DNA of 13,358 bases from Bacteroidales bacterium (GTDB lineage Bacteria > Bacteroidota > Bacteroidia > Bacteroidales > FEN-979), in assembly GCA_023231065.1 (NCBI GenBank), contig JALNWE010000075.1, positions 1 to 13,358 of the forward strand, in the 5' to 3' direction. Positions within the stretch are counted from its first letter, which is position 1. Every line of letters starts with the position of its first letter. This document shows positions 1-7,844 of the stretch, piece after piece. The translations under genes were made by a program, and so were the position numbers. The notes under the pieces are model-generated. The model was not told the DNA's origin. It did not search any database and saw only the letters and a program-made list of their open reading frames with translations.

Positions 1-2
1 AT

Positions 3-119
3 CCTTATGAGAAAGATATAAAATATCGCGGGAACAAACTAATGATTCGTTCGCATTTTTGCCCGACAACATACTGGATGGGCGCGAATGACGGATGCTA
101 CCAGCTCAATCGATATTAA
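3..119 (+). CDS. Possible C-terminal end of a plus-strand gene entering from the left edge
   Basis: Frame 3 is open from the window edge to a TAA at 117-119, giving about 38 residues that end in YQLNRY. The other two plus frames stop within the first 21 bases. The composition (aromatic residues, two Cys, no low complexity) is protein-like but matches no family I recognise. It would overlap the end of the convergent hydrolase gene by 14 bases, which is common for tail-to-tail gene pairs. An open stretch of this length also arises by chance fairly often, so this is a weak call that only the sequence to the left could settle. Confidence 0.25.
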   Translation, partial: PYEKDIKYRGNKLMIRSHFCPTTYWMGANDGCYQLNRY

Positions 120-1029
120 ACCTTACAAGAAACGATGCAATGGCCCTGTCGTAATCATTTTTATTTTCAATAAAGCCCATGTGCCCACCCGTAACTTCAA
201 CCAATAACATGTTGGGGAATTTTACTTTCAGATGTTGCTCAATACCAACATTTTTATCATCCGTTCCATATACAAATAGGGTTGGCGTACCTATCTTTTC
301 GGTCAATGGTGAATAATCCTTTGTATAGTCATCAACTAAAAATGCACTTTTACTAAAGTCAGTATTCCATGTTTGAAACCCGGAATATGTTTCTCCGAAT
401 TTAGTGGCAGCTTCAAGGGACGAAAAAGACAATTTCCAAACATCATCCCTGGTCATAAATAATTTTTGGACCGAATCCAGTCGCGTTGCCAGCGGAATAG
501 ACTGATCAGTATAAAATGCAGGATTTTTAATTTCGAAAAAATCAACAACAGAAGGAATATAACTGCCTTCAAGACTTCCCTTCATATCTAAAGTACAGTT
601 AAACATTAACATTCCCTCAATGTTCGCCGGATAAACAGAAGCATAAAATGTTTGCAGGATTCCTCCAAATGAATGCCCCATTAATAACCAGGTTTTAATG
701 TTTAGCGCTTTTCTTACTTCTTCAAAATCCATAATCATTCTTTGGATGCTATAATCACCATTTAAAGGGCTTGATGACCTGCCACAGCCTCTTTGGTCGA
801 GATAAATCATTTTAAAATGTTTCTCACTCATATCTCCCGCTAATTTTTCCCAATAATTACTACCCTGTCCCGGACCTCCATGTATAAAAAGACACGGGAC
901 GCCATCCCCTTTAACATGAACAAATAGCTTAACGCTATCGCTGGTCATTATGCTCATTTCCTGAGCAAAAGATATAATGTGGCAAATGAATAACAGAACG
1001 ATTATGCATAATCGTTTGAAAATTTTCAT
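106..1029 (-). CDS. Secreted alpha/beta hydrolase, proline-iminopeptidase-like (S33 family)
   Basis: This is an alpha/beta-hydrolase-fold enzyme of about 307 residues, probably exported to the periplasm. Numbered from an upstream in-frame ATG at 1065, it shows the oxyanion motif HGGPG (62-66), DQRGCGRS (90-97), the nucleophile elbow GHSFGG (130-135, Ser132), an acid in GTDD (267-270) and the catalytic His in GGHMGF (His295), so the triad is complete. HGGPG plus DQRGxGRS is typical of prolyl aminopeptidase-like S33 enzymes, but the same pair occurs in other hydrolases, so the substrate is unknown. I prefer the internal start at 1029: it gives a clean signal peptide (MKIFKRLC, then a hydrophobic run ending ISFAQ) and has AAGGAG just upstream. 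The upstream ATG would put charged residues ahead of the signal peptide. It lies 122 bases downstream of the efflux operon on the same strand, and no convincing promoter or terminator was seen between them. Confidence 0.85.
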   Translation of the reverse strand: MKIFKRLCIIVLLFICHIISFAQEMSIMTSDSVKLFVHVKGDGVPCLFIHGGPGQGSNYWEKLAGDMSEKHFKMIYLDQRGCGRSSSPLNGDYSIQRMIMDFEEVRKALNIKTWLLMGHSFGGILQTFYASVYPANIEGMLMFNCTLDMKGSLEGSYIPSVVDFFEIKNPAFYTDQSIPLATRLDSVQKLFMTRDDVWKLSFSSLEAATKFGETYSGFQTWNTDFSKSAFLVDDYTKDYSPLTEKIGTPTLFVYGTDDKNVGIEQHLKVKFPNMLLVEVTGGHMGFIENKNDYDRAIASFLVRFNID

Positions 1030-1151
1030 ACTCCTTCTTTTTGGGACTATATCAGTGGTATACAAGTACCAGGTTCCCTGATGAAAAGTCCATCCGCTGA
1101 AAGGGAAAATATTATGGCAGATACCTGTTTCTCAAATTCGGATCCGCGGGT
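1030..1151. other. Spacer between the PII-like gene and the hydrolase gene
   Basis: No gene is seen in these 122 bases. TTCCCT (1074-1079) and AGGGAA (1102-1107) could pair weakly around a 22-base loop, and TGGTA/TACCA near 1056-1071 form a 5-base dyad. Neither is followed by a T-run, so no terminator is called. No clear -33/-7 promoter pair was found for the hydrolase. Confidence 0.4.
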
Positions 1152-1457
1152 TTATTCATAAAAATAATCTTCGAGCTTCCAGGTACAGACCGTCACCAGT
1201 TCATCTTCATGAAGGACATTCCGGTTGAATTCCCTGATGGCTTCAATCAGTTTATGGATTTTATCCTCTTCGCTGATCTGCATGATTACTGAAGAATTAT
1301 ATCCCGGCCAAACCGGAGTGTCGAACCTCGGCACCCCGGTTTTATTCTTCGCGGTCACCCGTTCGATGACCTGGTAATCGCGTATATTATTGTTGTCAAG
1401 GAGTCCTTTTAAATCCTCCAGTACACTGACATTGCAGGTGCAATAAACCATTTTCAT
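1152..1457 (-). CDS. Small PII/CutA-like protein, last gene of the RND efflux operon
   Basis: This is a soluble cytoplasmic protein of 101 residues with no signal peptide. Its predicted layout is beta (1-9), alpha (11-22), beta (27-37), a flexible loop rich in Gly/Pro/aromatics (38-53), beta (54-61), alpha (63-79), beta (86-94). This is the ferredoxin-like beta-alpha-beta-beta-alpha-beta pattern of PII and CutA proteins, with the 38-53 segment where the PII T-loop would be. Cys6, Cys8 and Cys91 are notable because they would lie on neighbouring strands. The start ATG overlaps the RND pump stop as ATGA, so translation is probably coupled. Proteobacterial metal-RND operons often end in an analogous small protein (DUF3240), and PII-like proteins near transporters often sense a small ligand or bind the pump. 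A regulatory or sensing role here is inference. The assignment rests on predicted topology and context, not on a family motif. Confidence 0.75.
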   Translation of the reverse strand: MKMVYCTCNVSVLEDLKGLLDNNNIRDYQVIERVTAKNKTGVPRFDTPVWPGYNSSVIMQISEEDKIHKLIEAIREFNRNVLHEDELVTVCTWKLEDYFYE

Positions 1458-4400
1458 AACGCCTTCTTATTAAATGATACATACAGAACGGGAATCAGGA
1501 ACATTGTAAAGAATTTGGATACGAGTAGTCCGCCGATACAGGTTACCCCAAAGGGAGACCAGATCTCGGAACCCATCCCTGAACTTACCGCCAACGGGAT
1601 CATTCCAAGGATTGCCGTAAGCGAGGTCATCAAAACGGGCCTCAACCTCATCCTTCCTGATTCGGCCGCGGCTTCCAGCAGATGAACGCCTCTTTTACGC
1701 AGGAGGTTAGTGTAGTCTACAAGAATAATCCCGTTATTTACATCAATACCGATGAGCATGATGAACGCGACAAAGGTCACCACGCTGAGGGTCAACCCGG
1801 TTATCATAAATGCCCAAAGCACACCGATTACCGAAAGCGGTATGGTAAACAGGATGATAAAAGGATCCTTCCACGATTCGAACTGGGATGCCATGATCAT
1901 GTAAACCATGACGATTCCTATGATGAACATGATGAGCAATCGTGAAAAAGACTCCTTCTGCTCTGTCACCTGTCCCCCAATGCTGATATCCACATTTTGC
2001 GGAACATTGAAGTTTTTAATATCGGATTGAACTTCTTTTGTTGCTTCGCCCAGGGAGGTGTTCTTCAGGTCGGCGGTCAGATAAACCACCCTTTGTTGTG
2101 ATTCGCGTTCGATCTGAAGCGGCCCGGTACCCTGTGTTATATGAGTTACCTCTGAAACCGGGACCTGTTGTCCCGTAAGCGTTGTCAGCAGGATGGAATT
2201 GATACCCTCGATGGTGCTACGGTAAGCCGAATCATAACGGATCATGATGGGATATTCATCGCCTTCCTGTTTGAAATTGCTGGCTTCGGCCCCGTAGATG
2301 CTTTGACGGATCTGCAACGAGATGAGCGCTGAATTAAGGCCCATAGTCGCGGCTTTATCCTTGTCGATGTTGATCTGTAATTCCATCTTTCCTTTATCAA
2401 CGGTCGTTTCAATATTGGCCAGATGGGGATTCCGCAAACAGATAGCGCGGAGCGAATCGGCAGTCGCGTTCAGCAAAAGCAGGTTTGACCCTGTCATGTT
2501 GATCTGGATCGGTTTCATGTTGCCGAACAAGGCGCCCGAAAGAATACTTCCGCCGGTAATATTCAGCTTGTCGATTTCAGGGATCTTTTCGAGCCTTTTT
2601 TTCAGGGCTTCGGCAATATCCTTTGAACTGCGTTTCCGATCTTCGGGAGGAACTACCTTAAGCATCAAAGTGCCGATGTTTTTCCCTTCTTTAAAACCGA
2701 TGGCGCTTAACAGCCCGTCTTCCGTTTGTCCGACAACGGTAAAAGAATGGGTCATTTCCGGGACCTCTTCCTGAACAATGTCTTCAACAATCTTTGCTAC
2801 ACGTTCAGTTTCATGGGCATTGGTACCGACTTCGGTTTGGAAGACGACCGTTACATCGCCGGCATCGAATTCGGGAATATAATCCGTACCGAGCCCTCTT
2901 GACAGGAAGAGGGTCACTACAAACAATGCAAGGCAGGTTGTTATGATAATCCAGCGATGCCTTACCGACCATTCAAGCCCTTTTTTATAGGCATTTTCCA
3001 GGATGATGAAAAGATCTTCACTCCACTGGTAAAGCCTGGTGTGCTTTCTTTTCTTTTCCTCTGCTAACGGCAAAAGTAATTTCGATGCCATCATGGGCGT
3101 CAGCATGAGGGAGGTAATCAGGGAAGCTAATAACGTAATGGAAGTAAGGATGGCCAATTGTTTAAAGATGATCCCCACCAATCCTCCCATGAAAACCATT
3201 GGAAGGAATACGGCGATGATGGTCAGGGTCGATGCGGTGATAGCCAGCCCCATTTCTCCGGTTGCGAATATGGCCGCCTGTTTTGGGTTAGCGCCCCGTT
3301 CAACATGCCGCGTGATGTTGTCGAGGACCACGATGGCGTTATCCACTACCACTCCGATGGCAACCGCCAGCGACATCAGGGAGAAAATGTTGACCGTATA
3401 TCCCGCAAAATACATATAGATAAAGGCAACGATCAGCGAGAACGGGATGGTCAGGATGACGATCAAACTGCTTCGGACATTTCTCAGGAACAGAAATACG
3501 ATCAGAACAACGAACAAAGCGGCATAGAGAATGGTTTCAGTAAGATTGTTGATAGAGGAGCTGACTAATGTTGAGCTGTCTAAGAGCTCCTTGATCTGGA
3601 CATCAGGAGGAAGGTTTTTACCGATCTTTTTTACCTCGCTTCTGAGTTCGTTGGCCACTTCGAGCGTGTTGGCGCCCGATTGTTTTTGTACCAATAACCC
3701 AACAGAATGTTTTCCCCCAACACGGATGATTTCGTCGGTCTCCTTGAATCCATCTTTGATCTCGGCGATATCTTTCAGGCGGATTATATTACCATTAAAA
3801 GTCGCGATCGCAAGGTTAGATATTTCATTTACATCCTGGAATTCACCAGGGACACGAATAGAAAATTCATTGCCGCCAACTTTAATGTTTCCCCCCGGGA
3901 TGTTGATGTTCCCGAGTGTCAGGTATTGTGCGATCTGGGCAACCGAAAGATGGTATGCTTTCAATTGTTCGGGATTGACCTGTACCTTGATTTCGCGTTT
4001 GGGTTCGCCAATTACCAGTACAGTTCCCACTCCGGGCAGCTTTTTTAACGGGTTGGTGATTTTCTCTTCAATGATTTTCGAAATCCCGGAATAGCTTTCT
4101 TTTGAATTAACCCCGTAGATGATCACCGGAAGCATAGAGCTGTTGATTTTCATGATCTGGGGATCTTCTGCGCCATCAGGCAATCTTCTTTTTGCCAGGT
4201 CGATCAGATCGCGGGCATCATTGGTAACCTCTTCGAGATTCGAATTCCACTGGTACTGGAGGGTAATGAACGATACATTTTCCTTCGACTTGGAGGTGAT
4301 CTTTTTTAGATTGGAGGCCCCCGAGAGGGTTTGCTCCAGGGCCTTGGTTACCTGTTGTTCCACTTCATTGGCCGAAGCGCCCGGGTACACGGTGATGACG

Positions 4401-4537
4401 GTAAGCGTTGGAAGCTCAATATCGGGCAACACATCCGTCGGCAACATATAGAAGGTGATAACACCCAACAGGAATACGGCAATGAACAACATTGTTGTGG
4501 TTATGGGTCGTTTGACCCCTATTTCTGGAAGTTTCAT
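1454..4537 (-). CDS. RND-family inner-membrane efflux pump (AcrB/MdtC-like)
   Basis: This is the proton-driven pump of a tripartite export system, 1027 residues, full length for RND transporters. It has TM1 near 11-31, a periplasmic porter domain (about 35-330), TM2-TM6 (about 335-490), TM7 near 528-546, a second periplasmic domain (about 550-860) and TM8-TM12 (about 865-1022). The N-terminus KRPITTTMLF and the RLRPVLMTS segment (964-972) are family hallmarks. In TM4 the AcrB Asp407-Asp408 pair is replaced by Asp399-Asn400 (VVVDNAIVVLDN), and in TM10 the AcrB Lys940 position is Asn934 (IDVNNGIILVDY). The proton relay therefore has one TM4 acid; Arg966 is kept. Similar VDN variants occur in Bacteroidota and Gram-positive RND pumps. 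TM4 does not read like the heavy-metal (CzcA/CusA) class, so drugs, lipids or other organics are likelier substrates, but the substrate cannot be read from the sequence. It starts 12 bases after the adaptor gene. Confidence 0.95.
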   Translation of the reverse strand: MKLPEIGVKRPITTTMLFIAVFLLGVITFYMLPTDVLPDIELPTLTVITVYPGASANEVEQQVTKALEQTLSGASNLKKITSKSKENVSFITLQYQWNSNLEEVTNDARDLIDLAKRRLPDGAEDPQIMKINSSMLPVIIYGVNSKESYSGISKIIEEKITNPLKKLPGVGTVLVIGEPKREIKVQVNPEQLKAYHLSVAQIAQYLTLGNINIPGGNIKVGGNEFSIRVPGEFQDVNEISNLAIATFNGNIIRLKDIAEIKDGFKETDEIIRVGGKHSVGLLVQKQSGANTLEVANELRSEVKKIGKNLPPDVQIKELLDSSTLVSSSINNLTETILYAALFVVLIVFLFLRNVRSSLIVILTIPFSLIVAFIYMYFAGYTVNIFSLMSLAVAIGVVVDNAIVVLDNITRHVERGANPKQAAIFATGEMGLAITASTLTIIAVFLPMVFMGGLVGIIFKQLAILTSITLLASLITSLMLTPMMASKLLLPLAEEKKRKHTRLYQWSEDLFIILENAYKKGLEWSVRHRWIIITTCLALFVVTLFLSRGLGTDYIPEFDAGDVTVVFQTEVGTNAHETERVAKIVEDIVQEEVPEMTHSFTVVGQTEDGLLSAIGFKEGKNIGTLMLKVVPPEDRKRSSKDIAEALKKRLEKIPEIDKLNITGGSILSGALFGNMKPIQINMTGSNLLLLNATADSLRAICLRNPHLANIETTVDKGKMELQINIDKDKAATMGLNSALISLQIRQSIYGAEASNFKQEGDEYPIMIRYDSAYRSTIEGINSILLTTLTGQQVPVSEVTHITQGTGPLQIERESQQRVVYLTADLKNTSLGEATKEVQSDIKNFNVPQNVDISIGGQVTEQKESFSRLLIMFIIGIVMVYMIMASQFESWKDPFIILFTIPLSVIGVLWAFMITGLTLSVVTFVAFIMLIGIDVNNGIILVDYTNLLRKRGVHLLEAAAESGRMRLRPVLMTSLTAILGMIPLAVSSGMGSEIWSPFGVTCIGGLLVSKFFTMFLIPVLYVSFNKKAL

Positions 4538-4549
4538 GGCTGCATCTGT

Positions 4550-5593
4550 TTATTTGTTATTCTGATTGACTGTAACCGTGGTCCCCTCGATCAGCTTGGA
4601 TTTGCCTGAAGAGATGATCACAGTCCCTTCTGAAATGCCATCGACAAAAACAAAATCGTTCATCGACTGCAATTGTCTTACAGGGAGCATATGAGCTTTG
4701 TTGTTCGCGACCGTGAATACATAGTCGTTGGAAGTCCCCGACTGGCGGTAAATTGCTGCAATGGGGACCATAACTCCTTTGGTTTGGGGCAGGTCGAATA
4801 CAACGGTTGCATACATTCCCGGCTTTAAGACCAATGAAGGATTGGAAATCTCAATTTCAATCGTTGCCGTATGGCTCATTGCCGACAACATGGGTTTAAT
4901 ATAGCTGACTTTCCCTTCAAAAGTTTTATCAGGATATGCATCGGCTTTCACGGTGGCTTTTTGTCCGATGTGGACCATGCTCAGGTCTTTTTCGGAAATA
5001 TCGACCGTAACCTTGATGGGGTTAAGTTGCATTAGCTTCAGGATCCCTGAATTAACAGAGAGGGATTTCACGTCGACGCCCGGGATCAGAGAAAAATTCT
5101 CTCCTTCATGAACAGTGATTTCTACAATGGTTCCCGTGAATGGTGCGGTGACCTGCGTGTTTTTCCGGATCATGTTTACTTTTTCTTCCGACACTTCCAA
5201 CTTGGCCTTCAGGTGGTCATATTCAACCTGGCTGATGCTTCCTTTATCTTTTAACCGGGATACGCGTTCAAAATCTTTCTTGATGGCGTCATATTCGGTG
5301 ATGGCCTGTGCCAACATTTCGCCCGAAAGTTCTGCGATCAGGGCGCCCTTTTGCGCAACCTGGCCTTCGGCAAAATAAATCTTTTCAACCCTTCCTGGTA
5401 ATGTAGCGCCGAGATTTGCTTCATGGTTGGCTTTTACCAGTCCGCTGAAAGTACGCGATGGTTGATAAATCTTGGCGATGGCATGGGTGATACCCACATG
5501 CACTGAGGTCGTTTCTTCTGTTACTTCTTTATTCCTGTTACAGCCCACTACAAGCAGGCCCAGGATTACTATTGCTATTGTCAGTTTTTTCAT
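4550..5593 (-). CDS. RND efflux periplasmic adaptor (membrane fusion) lipoprotein
   Basis: This 347-residue adaptor links the RND pump to the outer-membrane factor. The N-terminus is a lipoprotein signal with the lipobox LLVVGC, lipidated Cys18, which would anchor it in the inner membrane facing the periplasm. The domains in order are: first lipoyl half (about 56-89, with GATLPGRVEKIYFAEGQ), an alpha-helical hairpin (about 90-146, coiled-coil-like), second lipoyl half (about 148-186, TAPFTGTIVEITVHEGE), beta-barrel (about 190-268) and membrane-proximal domain (about 270-347). The hairpin is short, as in many Bacteroidota adaptors. The start ATG overlaps the stop of the outer-membrane factor gene as ATGA, and the pump gene follows after 12 bases, which supports assembly of all three parts from one mRNA. 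Confidence 0.93.
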   Translation of the reverse strand: MKKLTIAIVILGLLVVGCNRNKEVTEETTSVHVGITHAIAKIYQPSRTFSGLVKANHEANLGATLPGRVEKIYFAEGQVAQKGALIAELSGEMLAQAITEYDAIKKDFERVSRLKDKGSISQVEYDHLKAKLEVSEEKVNMIRKNTQVTAPFTGTIVEITVHEGENFSLIPGVDVKSLSVNSGILKLMQLNPIKVTVDISEKDLSMVHIGQKATVKADAYPDKTFEGKVSYIKPMLSAMSHTATIEIEISNPSLVLKPGMYATVVFDLPQTKGVMVPIAAIYRQSGTSNDYVFTVANNKAHMLPVRQLQSMNDFVFVDGISEGTVIISSGKSKLIEGTTVTVNQNNK

Positions 5594-7068
5594 TTGTTTT
5601 CTTTTGAAAGTTCACCACTAACTTTTTTCAGATTGGTTTCGTTTATCTTGATTTCGATTTTGGCATCAATTTCCTCTGAATACGCCTTTTGCCATGCAGC
5701 CTGTGCTTCAAGTACATCGCCTGATTTCAGCATCCCTTCGCTGAATTTATCGTTGGTCACCCTCAGGTTATCGATCGCCTGTTGCAATGAACGGTTTGTC
5801 AGTTCGAGTTTTTTACCCGATTCATCATACTGGAACTTGGCTTGTCTGGCCTGTAATGTGATCAGTTCTTTGGTTTCATCCAGTTTCAGCTCACTGATCT
5901 TTTTCTGATGCTCAGCCGAATTAAGGGTTCTATACCGCTCTCCCCAATGCCACAGGGGAACTTTGGCAACAACGCCCACCGTCCATGCCCCACCGAATTC
6001 TTTTGAAAATCCATCATAAGGACTGGGGTTCATCCATCCATACCCTGCCGTCATCCCGATGTCGGGAAGAAATCGCGATTTCATGATATTGACTCCTGCA
6101 TTGGCCAGATTCACATTGTTTTCGAGTATGCTTATCTCCGGGCGGTCGGAAAGCGCCTTTGCTGTAATATCGGTGTTTGAAGCTGAAAGGGAGGAAGGAA
6201 CAATCGAATCGTCTAAGACAACATTGCTGTCAAGAGGCAGTCCGATGACCTGGCACAACGCCATTTTCGATAATACCAGACCATTACCTGCTTTAAATTG
6301 CATAAGTTCTACTTCGTTTTGTTTCACCCTCGCTTTCAACAGGTCATTGGTTATTATAAAACCTTCTTTCTCCAGGTTTTCCAAGTCAAATAACAACTTA
6401 TCCAGCATTTTTTTATACTCGTCAGCGACTTTGATTTTTTCCTGGACTGAAATAACTTTCCAGTAGTTTTCATCCACTTTGTATAGCAGATCGGAAGTTT
6501 CCATCGCCTGATTTGACCGGGCAATCTTTTCAAGGTATTTTGACGATTTATAAAGATTCACAATTTTTCCTCCTGTGAAAATCGGCTGGGTAACCGCGAA
6601 ACCAAAGGTGTATATGTTGCGGAGATCCAGCGACATGGACTCTTTCGGCATATACGAATACTTCTGGAATACCGGATTCCCGTTTTTATCCAGCACGGGT
6701 TTCCCTGTACTGGGATTGATCACGATATCGTTTGCGGTAAGCTTAGTGATATCCAATGTCCCATCTGAAGAGATAGCCGTATAAGGCACAACGGGAAGAA
6801 ATCCGTTTTCGCTCATCAGATTGAGTTTTTTATTGGTATACATATAGCCCCCGTTAAACCCGAAATCGGGTAAGAATTGGGTCATGGCTGCTTTCCGCAG
6901 ATCAGTGGCCATCCCGGCATTCTCCTGGGCTATCTTTATCTTTTGATTATGCTCAAGGGCCATTTGCCGGCATTGCTCAAGAGTCAAAGCCTGCTGCGGG
7001 AAGGCATCATTCCATAGAAATGTCCATAGGATGACAAGACAGGTGGTTAAACAGATTTTTCTTACCAT
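5590..7068 (-). CDS. TolC-family outer-membrane efflux protein
   Basis: This is the outer-membrane channel of the tripartite efflux system, 492 residues. An N-terminal signal peptide (about 1-25, hydrophobic run CLVILWTFLW) is followed by the usual TolC start, LTLEQCRQMALEHNQKIK, and by two internally similar halves of long amphipathic helices with beta-strand hairpins. The motif TQPIFTGGKI marks the strand-to-helix transition in the first half, and VPLWHWGERY marks the same point in the second. The first beta hairpin carries a longer than usual insert (about residues 85-150, including a Gly/Asn/Pro-rich segment) that would form an extended extracellular loop. There is no lipobox. The gene starts 41 bases after tetR and its stop overlaps the adaptor start. 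Confidence 0.93.
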   Translation of the reverse strand: MVRKICLTTCLVILWTFLWNDAFPQQALTLEQCRQMALEHNQKIKIAQENAGMATDLRKAAMTQFLPDFGFNGGYMYTNKKLNLMSENGFLPVVPYTAISSDGTLDITKLTANDIVINPSTGKPVLDKNGNPVFQKYSYMPKESMSLDLRNIYTFGFAVTQPIFTGGKIVNLYKSSKYLEKIARSNQAMETSDLLYKVDENYWKVISVQEKIKVADEYKKMLDKLLFDLENLEKEGFIITNDLLKARVKQNEVELMQFKAGNGLVLSKMALCQVIGLPLDSNVVLDDSIVPSSLSASNTDITAKALSDRPEISILENNVNLANAGVNIMKSRFLPDIGMTAGYGWMNPSPYDGFSKEFGGAWTVGVVAKVPLWHWGERYRTLNSAEHQKKISELKLDETKELITLQARQAKFQYDESGKKLELTNRSLQQAIDNLRVTNDKFSEGMLKSGDVLEAQAAWQKAYSEEIDAKIEIKINETNLKKVSGELSKENK

Positions 7069-7108
7069 TGTTATTGAAGTTTATTTATTGAGTTATTCAT
7101 TTATGTAT

Positions 7109-7687
7109 TTATCGTTTTATTATTCCAAAGAAAAAGGTATTCAACAAATTATCTAATCGCATTTCAAGATGGTTTTCTTCCGATGGTTTTATATATAATG
7201 GTATTTCAAAACCTTTCATAGCAGTTACCAGGGTAACAGCCGTCAAATATGGATCATCTAATGTAAAGATTGTTTTTTGTACCCCTTCATCAAGAATTTC
7301 TTTAATAATGGAGATCTCGGCCTTATCGTAATTTTTACGGATTTCCTCCACGAAATCGTAATGTGCCAGGTATTCCGTTTTCAATAGGCTGTATAAATTT
7401 AACAGATTTGCAAAACCGTCCATTCTTACTTTCACATAGGCCCTGATTTTGTCTTTGGGATTGTCCTGCTTCTCTACCTCGGTAAGTATCCTCGACCGGA
7501 GCATTGAAACTTCCTTTTCAACTACCTCCTGGAAAATTTCTTCCTTGTTCCGGAAATAATAATAAATGGAACTCTTCCCCTTCCGCATCCCCCGCGCAAT
7601 GTCGTCCATGGTGGTTTTGTTGAAACCGAAACGCGAAAAAATTTCGCCGGACACTTTGATTATACTATCCCTGATTTCATCTTTCAT
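7109..7687 (-). CDS. TetR/AcrR-family transcriptional repressor
   Basis: This one-component regulator of 192 residues is the first gene of the efflux operon. The N-terminal DNA-binding domain (about 1-55) shows the standard family pattern: FSRFGFNKTTMDDIARGM, then KGKSSIYYYFRNKEEIF, covering the helix-turn-helix and the tyrosine/phenylalanine-rich recognition end. The remainder is the helical ligand-binding and dimerisation domain, which is variable in this family, so the inducer cannot be predicted. Autoregulation is likely because two adjacent inverted repeats lie at and just downstream of the predicted transcription start in front of this gene. By analogy with AcrR-type repressors, a pump substrate or related compound would relieve repression of the whole operon. 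That is inference from arrangement. Confidence 0.93.
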   Translation of the reverse strand: MKDEIRDSIIKVSGEIFSRFGFNKTTMDDIARGMRKGKSSIYYYFRNKEEIFQEVVEKEVSMLRSRILTEVEKQDNPKDKIRAYVKVRMDGFANLLNLYSLLKTEYLAHYDFVEEIRKNYDKAEISIIKEILDEGVQKTIFTLDDPYLTAVTLVTAMKGFEIPLYIKPSEENHLEMRLDNLLNTFFFGIIKR

Positions 7688-7691
7688 GATT

Positions 7692-7724
7692 AAAATTCGA
7701 ATATTCGACGTTTTGAATAAAACG
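7692..7724. promoter_or_regulatory. Two adjacent inverted repeats, probable TetR operator
   Basis: CGTTTT-GAAT-AAAACG (7709-7724) is a perfect 6-base inverted repeat with a 4-base spacer. Directly beside it, TCGAATATTCGA (7697-7708) is a perfect 12-base palindrome flanked symmetrically by AAA (7692-7694) and TTT (7711-7713). Both lie between the predicted -7 box and the tetR start codon, overlapping the expected transcription start, where a repressor would block initiation. Binding by the adjacent TetR protein is inferred. The two elements may be one composite operator or two sites. Confidence 0.55.
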
Positions 7725-7727
7725 GTC

Positions 7728-7757
7728 CAAAATTACAAATAATTTTTCATTTGCAAT
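7728..7757 (-). promoter_or_regulatory. Predicted Bacteroidota-type promoter for the tetR-efflux operon
   Basis: On the minus strand, TAATTTTG (7735 to 7728) matches the Bacteroidota -7 consensus TAnnTTTG exactly. A TTG (7756 to 7754) sits 18 bases upstream, slightly short of the usual -33 spacing of 19-21. Transcription would begin near 7721, leaving a leader of roughly 34 bases before tetR. The surrounding A+T-rich sequence makes some matches likely by chance, but the position right ahead of the first operon gene supports the call. Confidence 0.6.
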
Positions 7758-7821
7758 ATACATAGTATTATTTTTTTTCATTTTCAGGGTCGGTAAAGAA
7801 TGACGTTTTCCCAGTTCTTTC

Positions 7822-7844
7822 ATGCATAATCAACGTTTATGCAT
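7822..7844. repeat. Perfect inverted repeat in the tetR-glycosyltransferase intergenic region
   Basis: ATGCATAA (7822-7829) and TTATGCAT (7837-7844) are exact reverse complements separated by 7 bases. The 23-base dyad is the size of a regulator binding site. It lies about 135 bases upstream of tetR and 280 bases upstream of the plus-strand glycosyltransferase. There is no T-run beside it on either strand, so a terminator is unlikely. The bound protein, if any, is unknown. Confidence 0.4.

Noticed and set aside
85..115. A stretch whose reverse complement contains GAGCTGGTAGCA, like a tRNA D-arm
   Set aside because: No anticodon stem, T-loop (GGTTCGAAT) or acceptor stem can be found at the right spacing on that strand.
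2322..4609. Several plus-strand open frames opposite the RND pump gene (up to 187 codons)
   Set aside because: They lie antisense to an unambiguous full-length RND pump, have low-complexity or non-protein-like translations, and have no start context; they are shadows of codon bias on the other strand.
1454..5593. Naming the pump and adaptor as a heavy-metal (czc/cus) system because of the adjacent PII-like gene
   Set aside because: TM4 lacks the metal-RND pattern and the adaptor shows no metal-binding His/Met-rich segment.
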